DNA from: DAISIL01 sp036822015
GTDB taxonomy: Bacteria > Bacteroidota > Bacteroidia > Cytophagales > Bernardetiaceae
Direction: 5' to 3'
Length of the DNA: 21,452 nucleotides
Assembly: GCA_036822015.1 (NCBI GenBank)
Contig: DAISIL010000055.1
Location: 1-21,452, forward strand
Shown: positions 15,335 to 21,452 of the stretch, in pieces
Numbering within the stretch: the first letter of the stretch is position 1
Layout: every line of letters begins with the position of its first letter
Made by a program: the position numbers and the translations under genes
The notes under the pieces: generated by a model
The model's database searches: none
Told to the model about the DNA's origin: nothing
The model's input: only the letters and a program-made list of their open reading frames with translations

Positions 15335-16300
15335 TTAGATACTCAAAATGGGTACAGCCCGCAGGAGGTCCTCCTCGAGGGCTTTCTTTTTTTGGATAGC
15401 ATCAGCAAAAGAGGTGTGTACCAGTTCGTCGTTCATGATACCTACCATGACATCTCGCCGGCCAGCCAGCAGGGCCTCTACGGCAGCCATGCCAAGCCAA
15501 CTGCCCAGCACCCGATCGGCGGCCGTGGGCGATCCGCCCCGCTGAATATGCCCTAGCACCGTAATCCGCAAATCAAAGATCGGCAGACGCGGCCGGATAG
15601 CCTTCACGAAGGCCTCCGCTCTTCCTTCGGTTTTGCCTTCGGCAACAATGACGATCAGGGAGGTTTTGCCACGGTTAAGCCCCTCCTCCAAAGCATCAGC
15701 GACGGTTTGGGGATCGGTATCCGGGACGATGACCATCTCGGCGCCGCCCGCAATGCCCGTCTGGAGAGCAATATACCCCGAGTTGCGGCCCATGACCTCC
15801 ACAAAAAACGCCCGATGGTGAGAATCGGCCGTATCCCGGATTTTGTCGATGGCATCCAGGGCCGTGTTGATGGCCGTATCGTAGCCAATGGTGCGATCCG
15901 TGCCGTAGATGTCGTTGTCAATCGTACCGGGCGCACCCACAAAAGGCATATCAAACTCCTGCCCAAAGATATGCGCTCCCGTAAACGTACCATCACCACC
16001 AATAGCCACAACCCCCTCAATACCTGCTGCTTGCAGATGTTCAAAGGCTTTGCGCCGCCCCTCCGAAGTCTTGAAGTCCTTGCTGCGGCTCGATTTGAGG
16101 ATCGTACCGCCGCGCTGGATCGTGTTGCTCATATCGCGTGAGCGCAAGGGACGAAACTCACCCGCGATCATGCCCTCATAGCCCCGCATGATCCCAACGG
16201 TTTCGATCTGGTGATAGGTAGCCGTTCGGACAACGGCCCGAATGCAGGCATTCATTCCCGGGGCATCTCCGCCAGAAGTAAAAACAGCAATTTTTTTCAT
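15335..16300 (-). CDS. pfkA: ATP-dependent 6-phosphofructokinase
   Basis: 321 aa, the usual bacterial length. It phosphorylates fructose-6-phosphate to fructose-1,6-bisphosphate, the committed step of glycolysis, as a cytoplasmic tetramer. It shows TSGGDAPGMNA (8-18), the ATP-site GGDGT (101-105; Gly after the Asp favours ATP over pyrophosphate use), the catalytic TIDND (126-130, D128), the MGRNSGYIA block (170-178) and HIQRGG near residue 250. The ATG at 16300 gives the exact family N-terminus (MKKIAVFTSGG). It is the first gene of the likely pfkA-glgP-DUF58 operon. The 104 nt ahead of it hold a hairpin but no perfect TAnnTTTG; TTCTTTGG is the nearest match. Confidence 0.97.
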   Translation of the reverse strand: MKKIAVFTSGGDAPGMNACIRAVVRTATYHQIETVGIMRGYEGMIAGEFRPLRSRDMSNTIQRGGTILKSSRSKDFKTSEGRRKAFEHLQAAGIEGVVAIGGDGTFTGAHIFGQEFDMPFVGAPGTIDNDIYGTDRTIGYDTAINTALDAIDKIRDTADSHHRAFFVEVMGRNSGYIALQTGIAGGAEMVIVPDTDPQTVADALEEGLNRGKTSLIVIVAEGKTEGRAEAFVKAIRPRLPIFDLRITVLGHIQRGGSPTAADRVLGSWLGMAAVEALLAGRRDVMVGIMNDELVHTSFADAIQKKKALEEDLLRAVPILSI

Positions 16301-16360
16301 GGGTGGTGTGTAATTTTTTTTTGGACTGGAAAAACGGAATTTTTTGGCTTTTATCCAAAG

Positions 16361-16393
16361 AACGCTGACAAAGTTTGGTGTTTTGTCAGCGTT
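16361..16393 (-). terminator. Hairpin between pyrC and pfkA, probable terminator
   Basis: A perfect 12-bp stem (AACGCTGACAAA, 16361-16372, pairing with 16382-16393) encloses a 9-nt loop. It begins 12 nt beyond the pyrC stop. On the - strand the sequence after the stem is only moderately T-rich; on the + strand a run of seven T follows at 16400-16406. It probably ends pyrC transcription. It also lies in the pfkA leader region, so a regulatory role for pfkA is possible. Confidence 0.5.
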
Positions 16394-16404
16394 GTTTACT
16401 TTTT

Positions 16405-17742
16405 TTACCGATCAAAAACCACCCGCTGCCCCTGCACCGATTCATCAAAACGCCCTTCGGCATAAGCCAAATGACCCGAAACAAAGGTATGCGTGATGGC
16501 ATGAGCAAACGTAAAGCCCTCCAAAGGCGACCAGCCGCACTTGTAATGCAAGCCCTGGGGCCTTACCCGCGTCGTTTGTCGGGGATCGACGATCACCAGA
16601 TCGGCCCAGTAGCCCTCCCGTACATAACCCCGCCCCGCTATCTGGAAGCACTGGGCGGGTGCATGAGCCATTTTTTCTACGACCTTTTCGAGGGTGATTT
16701 TTCCTTCTTTAGCTTTTTCGAGCATCATCAGGAGCGCGTGCTGGACCAGCGGCACACCCGAAGGGGCAGACCAATAGCCGTTGGCTTTTTCGGCGGCCGT
16801 ATGGGGGGCATGATCGGTGGCGATGATGTCCAGGCGATCATCCAGGAGTGCCTCCCAAAGTGCGGCGCGGTGTGGGGCGGCTTTGATGGCCGGGTTGCAC
16901 TTGATGCGGCTGCCTTGTATGGCGTAGTCGTCGGAGGAAAACCAGAGGTGATGCACACAGACCTCGGCCGTGATCCGCTTTTGCGTCAAAGGAACATCGT
17001 TGCGGAACAAATCCAGCTCATCGGCTGTGCTGATGTGCAGGATATGCAGGCGGGTGTTGTGGCGTTGGGCTAGCGCAATGGCCAGGGAGGAGGAGCCATA
17101 GCAGGCCGCTACGCTGCGAATCTCGGCATGAGCCTCCATCGGTACTTGATCGCCATAGCGGGCCCGCGCCTGGGCTTCGTTGGCGCGTATGGTGGCTTCG
17201 TCTTCGCAGTGGGTCGCGATGAGCAGCTCGGAATCACGAAAAACTCGCTCGAGTACCCCTGGATCATCGACAAGCATATTGCCCGTGGAGGAACCCATGA
17301 AGATTTTGAGACCACACACGTTTTTGGGATCCGTGCGCATGACTTCTTCAAAGTTATCGTTGGAAACGCCCATAAAAAACGAGTAGTTGGCCAGCGAACA
17401 CTCGGCCGCCCGTTGGTACTTCCGGGACAGAAGGTCTTGGGTCAAGGCCTGCGGAACGGTATTGGGCATCTCCATAAACGTCGTCGTACCACCGGCGACG
17501 GCAGCGCGGGCTTCGGTATAAATTTCGGCTTTGTGGGTCAGGCCAGGTTCGCGGAAATGTACCTGATCGTCGATGACACCGGGCAAGAGATATTTGCCTG
17601 CAACATCTATGACTTGATCGACGGGGATACCGGAGAGGTCGCCGCCGATGCGTTCGATGCGTCCGTTTCGGATCAAGAGATCGGCTTCGGTTTGTTGTCC
17701 TTCGTTGATGATGCGGGCATTGCGTAAGCAAAAACTGGGCAT
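16405..17742 (-). CDS. pyrC: Dihydroorotase, class I
   Basis: 445 aa. It cyclises N-carbamoyl-L-aspartate to dihydroorotate in pyrimidine synthesis, in the cytoplasm. Amidohydrolase features seen: PGVIDDQVHFREPG (54-67), EMPNT (91-95), the probable carboxylated lysine K146 (GLKIFMGSSTGN), H178 (THCED), H236 (LHISTADE) and ATDHAPH (308-314, D310). The usual first metal ligand of the HxH pair is Gln60 here (QVH); I recall the same DDQVHFREPG in other Bacteroidota dihydroorotases, so this is probably a lineage trait. The gene starts 5 nt after the TPR gene stop and probably shares its transcript. A hairpin follows. Confidence 0.95.
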   Translation of the reverse strand: MPSFCLRNARIINEGQQTEADLLIRNGRIERIGGDLSGIPVDQVIDVAGKYLLPGVIDDQVHFREPGLTHKAEIYTEARAAVAGGTTTFMEMPNTVPQALTQDLLSRKYQRAAECSLANYSFFMGVSNDNFEEVMRTDPKNVCGLKIFMGSSTGNMLVDDPGVLERVFRDSELLIATHCEDEATIRANEAQARARYGDQVPMEAHAEIRSVAACYGSSSLAIALAQRHNTRLHILHISTADELDLFRNDVPLTQKRITAEVCVHHLWFSSDDYAIQGSRIKCNPAIKAAPHRAALWEALLDDRLDIIATDHAPHTAAEKANGYWSAPSGVPLVQHALLMMLEKAKEGKITLEKVVEKMAHAPAQCFQIAGRGYVREGYWADLVIVDPRQTTRVRPQGLHYKCGWSPLEGFTFAHAITHTFVSGHLAYAEGRFDESVQGQRVVFDR

Positions 17743-17747
17743 GGTGT

Positions 17748-19553
17748 TTAGGGGGTTAGATCGCCGCGCAGCTTGCGGAGGCGTTTGCGTGCCTCAACGA
17801 CATATACGCTGTCGGGATAGTCCGTTAAGAGTTTGAGGTAAAGGGATTTGGCTTTTTCGGGGTCTTTGGTTTCGTAAATTTCGGCGAGTTGAAAGTTGGC
17901 ATCATCACCCCAGATGTCCTCTCCAAAGGCATCCAGGATGCGCTCGAGTTGGGCGATGAGTAGGTCGGTTTGGCCTTGTCGGCGATAGATTTGGGCTTTT
18001 TGCCAGAGGGTTTCGTCGGTCAGGGAATGATCGGGGAAGGCTTTCAGGAGGTCATCGTAGGCTTTGAGGGCGGCGGCATACTGCTGCTGAAAAACGAGCA
18101 GATCAGCGGCGGCATAGCGTTGCATGGCAACTTCGGAGGTATCGAGGCCGGTGTTTTCCTGGATCAGGAGGGAGAGCGCGATGGCATCGTTGGCGATCTT
18201 TCGGGAGGAGGCCAGCTTGAGGATGTCCAGGTGTGATTTGGCTAAGGCAAAATCGCCGCGATAGTAGGAGAGCTTGGCGTTTTTGAGCTTCGCCTGGTGT
18301 CCCATGTCCTGCTCGGGTTCGGCCTTTTCGACTTGTGAGTAAAGTAAGGTAGCCTCCCACCACTCGCCCTTGAGGAGGTAGATGTCGCCCAGGTCGAGTT
18401 TGGCTTCGGAGAGATGCACCTGCTTGAGGCGTGGGGTCTGGGTGATCTGCTGGAGGATGCGGATGGCTTCGGTTTTGTTATCGAGATAGAAGGCTTCGAG
18501 GCGGGCGCGGTTGCGGGCCAGCTCGGCGGTGTAATCTTTGATGCCGAGTTCGTCGAGGACGGCTTGGTAGTCCTGGGAGAGCGAACGAATTTTGTCCAGA
18601 TCAACGGGGAAGGTATTCTTGATGAGGGCTTCTTTGGCTTGCATCAGTCCGCTGCGGGCGTTGTAGTAGGTCTGGGCTTGGTCGCGGTAGTTGGCGATGA
18701 GATACTCAAAGATTTTGATGGCGTTTTCGTAATCCTGGCCGGCCAGTGCCTGTTGCCCGACATTGAGGGTGAAGTTTCCCTGGGTGCGCTGGCGTTTGTC
18801 GAGGGCACGTGCCTGCATGAAGGCCCGATAAAACTCCCGCTGCTGCAAGTAGTGCCAGATCAGGAGTTGGTTGAAGGTCGTGCGGTCGGGGTTTTCCTGG
18901 ATTTTTTTGTAGAGTGCCTGCTCGAGGAGCTGCCCTTGCTCGGTACTTTGCACACGGGCCTGAAGGACGTTTTGGATGTAGCTCAACTGGGATTCGTTGC
19001 TGACCAGGATGCCCAGATAGGTTTCGATCATCTTGGCACTCTGCCCCGAGATGGCATAGAGGTTGCCGAGTTCGTAGGCAAAGTTGGCGCGTCCGTTTTT
19101 TTGTCCGCTCAAATACAACTGCTCGGCATAGGCATAGAGGGCGTTGTCGATGAAAATGCGGGCGGCCACCGAGATTGCGGCGTTATCGGCTTCGATGCTT
19201 TTGCTGAAGGCTGTCCAATGGCTGTCGGCTTCCTTGCGCCGGTCGGTGCGCTGATAGAGCAAACCCAGCAAGATGTTGAGTTCGGGGTGATTGGGTTGCC
19301 GCCGAAGCGTTTTTTGTATAAACTTTTCGGCTGTTTTACTTTGTTTGCTCTGAATGAGCGACTCGATGTAGGGACGATAGACGTTGGGATCAAAGGCTTT
19401 GTTTTCAGCGACTTTGGCATAAGTGGCAGCCGCTTTTTCGTAATCACCGGCATCGTAGTAGCCCCTGGCCAAGTCCAGATCATCCTCCGATGATTGCCCC
19501 CAAACGGCGAGGCTCCACCCCAACCAACCGATCAACACAAGTATTTTTCGCAT
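17748..19553 (-). CDS. Periplasmic tetratricopeptide-repeat protein
   Basis: 601 aa. It has a signal peptide (MRKILVLIGWLGWSLAVWGQ, cut probably after Gln20), so it is exported to the periplasm or outer membrane. The rest is helical repeats: ARGYYDAGDYEKAAATYAKV (residues ~29-48), AEKFIQKTLRRQPNHPELNI, and near the C-terminus YAAALKAYDDLLKAFPDHS and AKSLYLKLLTDYPDSVYVVEA. The latter are typical TPR/YbgF-like units of about 34 residues. The protein probably acts as a protein-protein scaffold in envelope assembly; the partner is unknown. It is the first gene before pyrC (5-nt gap) and is divergent from the HNH gene across the 407-nt non-coding region. A TATAAT lies about 26 nt ahead of its ATG. 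Confidence 0.88.
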   Translation of the reverse strand: MRKILVLIGWLGWSLAVWGQSSEDDLDLARGYYDAGDYEKAAATYAKVAENKAFDPNVYRPYIESLIQSKQSKTAEKFIQKTLRRQPNHPELNILLGLLYQRTDRRKEADSHWTAFSKSIEADNAAISVAARIFIDNALYAYAEQLYLSGQKNGRANFAYELGNLYAISGQSAKMIETYLGILVSNESQLSYIQNVLQARVQSTEQGQLLEQALYKKIQENPDRTTFNQLLIWHYLQQREFYRAFMQARALDKRQRTQGNFTLNVGQQALAGQDYENAIKIFEYLIANYRDQAQTYYNARSGLMQAKEALIKNTFPVDLDKIRSLSQDYQAVLDELGIKDYTAELARNRARLEAFYLDNKTEAIRILQQITQTPRLKQVHLSEAKLDLGDIYLLKGEWWEATLLYSQVEKAEPEQDMGHQAKLKNAKLSYYRGDFALAKSHLDILKLASSRKIANDAIALSLLIQENTGLDTSEVAMQRYAAADLLVFQQQYAAALKAYDDLLKAFPDHSLTDETLWQKAQIYRRQGQTDLLIAQLERILDAFGEDIWGDDANFQLAEIYETKDPEKAKSLYLKLLTDYPDSVYVVEARKRLRKLRGDLTP

Positions 19554-19848
19554 CTTGAAACGCTATTTGTTCACACCCTATTATAACTGTTTTTTTTAGA
19601 AAATTCTTTCTTCTCTCTCTAATAAGGACGTGCCTAAGGTGGATAACTAACCGCTGACCCACCAAGTATCCCAAAAATATAAGCAATAAAAACTTGATAA
19701 ACAAAGCCATACGAAGTAGTCAGCATTTTTGTCTAGCAAAATTTTATAGTGGATAAGTTTGCCTTCCCTGTGAATGAGCTGTGTGTAAACCTTGTGTGCC
19801 TACAGTGAAAACGGTGGATAACTCAACTTATGCACGGTCATCAATGAT

Positions 19849-19870
19849 TTATACACAGAGTTGTGGATAA
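19849..19870. repeat. Inverted pair of exact DnaA boxes
   Basis: TTATACACA on the + strand and TTATCCACA on the - strand face each other with 4 nt (GAGT) between. The pair is an inverted repeat with one mismatch and is the strongest part of the DnaA-box cluster. Confidence 0.75.
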
Positions 19871-19912
19871 CTTTGTGTGTAAGTTTTTACTTTCACCTAA
19901 CGGATATTTCCG

Positions 19913-19920
19913 TATCTTTC
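19913..19920 (+). promoter_or_regulatory. Possible -7 element for the HNH gene
   Basis: TATCTTTC matches TAnnTTTG in 7 of 8 positions (5 of 6 fixed ones). It lies 40 nt ahead of the ATG at 19961, just downstream of the DnaA-box cluster. Weak evidence by itself. Confidence 0.3.
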
Positions 19921-19960
19921 GCCAAGATACGCGATCATCTCCAAACTAGAACTAGACAAC

Positions 19961-20530
19961 ATGAAAGCATTTGCCCATCCCGAGTATCCCTGGGTTCCCG
20001 AAGACAAATACTGGATTTCGGAGACCGGAGAGGTCTTCAAGAAAACCAAAAAAGGCATGGCGCCCGTTACGCCCCACCTGATGAGCAACGGCGGTTATAT
20101 GCACCGCATCTGCGGCAAGGGACACAACCGATCCGTTACACGCGCCACACTCGTCATGCTCACCTATGGCGAAAGCCGCCCCAGCACCGGCCACAAGGTA
20201 CACCACAAAGACGGAAACCCCCTCAACGATGCCCCCGAAAACTTACAGTGGCGCACCGAAAAGGAGATTTCTCAAATTCGGATGAAAAACCCCGAAAACC
20301 TCCGCCGCGTGCAGCGCATGGGTACAGCCAACCGAACGCTCGACCCCAAAAAGCGGCGGCGGCTTTCGGCCGAAGAACGCCAGTACGTCCGGCACGCCCT
20401 CCGTACTTACGTCCCCGATGAGCAAATCCTGGAAAAGCTCCAACACAAGATCACCAAAGCCGGACTGGGCTACTACCGCCGCAAACTTAGTCAGGAACTT
20501 GCTCGGGCATCGGATAGCCGCACTTCCTAA
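19961..20530 (+). CDS. Free-standing NUMOD4/HNH-type endonuclease homologue
   Basis: 189 aa. The N-terminal block YWISETGEVFKKTKKG (18-32) resembles the NUMOD4 module of homing endonucleases. It is followed by an HNH_3-like core: RATLVMLTYG (61-70) and KVHHKDGNPLNDAPENLQW (79-97), with H81/H82, N89 and N94 as probable catalytic or metal residues. The C-terminal third (128-178) is basic (KKRRRLS) and helical, possibly a DNA-binding domain. Such proteins are usual in phages and introns; here no intron, phage gene or repeat is nearby, and composition matches the host, so it may be domesticated. It is the first gene right of the DnaA-box cluster and converges on hemL with 7 nt between the stops. 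Nuclease activity is inferred from the motif only. Confidence 0.78.
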   Translation: MKAFAHPEYPWVPEDKYWISETGEVFKKTKKGMAPVTPHLMSNGGYMHRICGKGHNRSVTRATLVMLTYGESRPSTGHKVHHKDGNPLNDAPENLQWRTEKEISQIRMKNPENLRRVQRMGTANRTLDPKKRRRLSAEERQYVRHALRTYVPDEQILEKLQHKITKAGLGYYRRKLSQELARASDSRTS

Positions 20531-20537
20531 TTTCTTT

Positions 20538-21452
20538 TTAATGAATCGCTTGTAGGGCTTCGTAGTTGGATCGGATGATGTGTTCGATGTCGGCATCGGA
20601 TAAGACCACCGACAAAAACAAACTCTCAAACTGCGAAGGAGCCAAATACACGCCCCGCTGGAGCATCTGATGAAAATACGCCCCAAACCGCTTTAAATCA
20701 CAGGTTTTGGCATCGGCGAAGTCATCCACCCGCCGATCGGTGAAGAAGAGCGTAAACATCGACCCGAGATGGTTGATGGTGTAGTTGAGGCCCAGCCGGC
20801 GGAGGTTTTCTCGGATGCCCTCCACAATTTGGCTGGTCTTGGCCTGGGCGGCGGCGTAGTGTTCGGGGCGATCGTGGAGTTCGTTCAGGATGGCCAGCCC
20901 TGCCGCCATCGCAACGGGATTACCCGAAAGTGTACCAGCTTGATAGACTGGCCCAACGGGCGAGACGCAATCCATGATAGCGGTTTTGCCCCCATAGGCA
21001 CCCACGGGCATCCCGCCCCCGATGATCTTGCCGAGTGTTGTCATGTCGGGCGTGATCCCGAGCAGGCTTTGGGCCCCTCCCTGGGAGAGCCTAAAACCGG
21101 TCATGACTTCATCAAAAATTAAAACGATATTTTCTTGATCGCAAAGGCTGCGCAAGCCTTCCAAAAAGCCTTCTTTGGGCAGGACACAGCCCATATTTCC
21201 GGCGACGGGTTCAAGGATGATAGCTGCTATCTCGTCTGGGTTGGCGGCGACGATACGCTGGACGGCTTCCAGGTCATTGAAAGGAGCCAAAAGGGTATCT
21301 TTGGCTGTGCCTTTGGTTACGCCAGGGCTGTCAGGGTTGCCCATCGTAACGGCCCCGCTGCCGGCCGCGATCAGGAAGGAATCACCGTGGCCGTGGTAGC
21401 ATCCCTCAAATTTGAGTATCTTATCGCGGCCCGTGTAGCCCCTGGCCACCCG
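20538..21452 (-). CDS. hemL: Glutamate-1-semialdehyde 2,1-aminomutase (5' end missing)
   Basis: 304 codons are visible and the frame runs off the right edge; the GTG at 21449 is an internal codon, since about 125 N-terminal residues of the ~430-aa enzyme are missing. It converts glutamate-1-semialdehyde to 5-aminolevulinate in tetrapyrrole synthesis, using pyridoxal phosphate. Motifs: KFEGCYHGHGDSFL, ILEPVAGNMG, IFDEVMTGFR, and the cofactor lysine in TTLGKIIGGGMPVGAYGG (about residue 141 of the visible part). GTLSGNPVAMAAG follows. All are class III aminotransferase/HemL features, and the C-terminus is complete. Confidence 0.95.
   Translation of the reverse strand, partial: RVARGYTGRDKILKFEGCYHGHGDSFLIAAGSGAVTMGNPDSPGVTKGTAKDTLLAPFNDLEAVQRIVAANPDEIAAIILEPVAGNMGCVLPKEGFLEGLRSLCDQENIVLIFDEVMTGFRLSQGGAQSLLGITPDMTTLGKIIGGGMPVGAYGGKTAIMDCVSPVGPVYQAGTLSGNPVAMAAGLAILNELHDRPEHYAAAQAKTSQIVEGIRENLRRLGLNYTINHLGSMFTLFFTDRRVDDFADAKTCDLKRFGAYFHQMLQRGVYLAPSQFESLFLSVVLSDADIEHIIRSNYEALQAIH

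Larger units (their letters stand above)
19554..19960. other. Intergenic region with DnaA-box cluster; candidate oriC or DnaA-regulated locus
   Basis: 407 nt without a gene. The left part (19561-19740) is about 30-35% GC, including an eight-T run near 19590. The right part holds DnaA-box-like 9-mers (consensus TTATNCACA): 19638-19646 (-, TTATCCACC), 19748-19756 (-, TTATCCACT), 19813-19821 (-, TTATCCACC), 19828-19836 (+, TTATGCACG), 19849-19857 (+, TTATACACA, exact), 19862-19870 (-, TTATCCACA, exact), 19874-19882 (-, TTACACACA), plus a weaker one at 19782-19790. An AT-rich stretch beside a cluster of boxes is the layout of a bacterial origin. No dnaA gene is near, and the GC skew does not flip cleanly by eye, so a datA-like or regulatory role remains possible. 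Confidence 0.6.

Noticed and set aside
18414..19493. A 359-codon + strand frame inside the TPR gene
   Set aside because: Antisense to the tetratricopeptide repeats and rich in Gly/Val/Leu/Glu as expected of a reverse-complement shadow.
1..21452. CRISPR arrays, tRNA/rRNA genes, insertion sequences
   Set aside because: No regularly spaced repeats, no tRNA-like cloverleaf sequence and no transposase frame was seen by eye.

Overview
The window looks like a chromosomal segment of a Bacteroidota bacterium, probably of the Saprospiria/Cytophagia type. Evidence: a very large secreted protein with a type IX secretion C-terminal signal, Bacteroidota-style -7 elements (TAnnTTTG) in front of several genes, and tryptophan dioxygenase and dihydroorotase sequences with features I associate with Bacteroidota. 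Most genes have about 50% GC. One island (about 6.5-8.35 kb) is clearly AT-richer.

Layout, left to right. (1) 1-3710, +: 3' part of a giant cell-surface or secreted protein (IgGFc-binding-like N-terminal part, LamG domain, FN3-like module, T9SS tail). (2) 3707-5948, -: adenine deaminase followed by a small two-helix membrane protein. (3) 5967-6447, +: three tiny tandem genes for basic, cysteine-anchored (lipoprotein-like) peptides of 56, 48 and 46 aa. (4) 6513-8353, +: a type II restriction-modification system homologous to EcoRV, nuclease first, methyltransferase second, overlapping by 4 nt. (5) 8361-8801, +: a hotdog thioesterase. (6) 8804-19553: seven - strand genes, namely (in transcription order from the right) a TPR protein, dihydroorotase, a hairpin, 6-phosphofructokinase, a glucan phosphorylase homologue, a DUF58 protein, tryptophan 2,3-dioxygenase and a CcoI-type copper P-ATPase. 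(7) 19554-19960: the only long non-coding stretch, AT-rich on its left side and holding a cluster of DnaA-box-like 9-mers; a candidate replication origin or DnaA-binding regulatory locus. (8) 19961-20530, +: a free-standing NUMOD4/HNH-type nuclease gene. (9) 20538-end, -: 3' part of hemL.

How the genes work together: pfkA-glgP-DUF58 are close enough to be one transcript (8-nt gap, then 8-nt overlap) and join glycogen breakdown to glycolysis. TPR-pyrC are 5 nt apart. The restriction-modification pair is a self-contained transferred cassette between the lipoprotein array and the thioesterase. Its presumed target, GATATC, occurs only once in the window, inside the nuclease gene.

The most interesting points are the DnaA-box cluster, the EcoRV-like system with its altered recognition loop and gene order, the glucan phosphorylase homologue with Thr at the pyridoxal-phosphate lysine position, and the array of tiny lipoproteins. 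I found no CRISPR array, tRNA, rRNA, transposase or complete mobile element.
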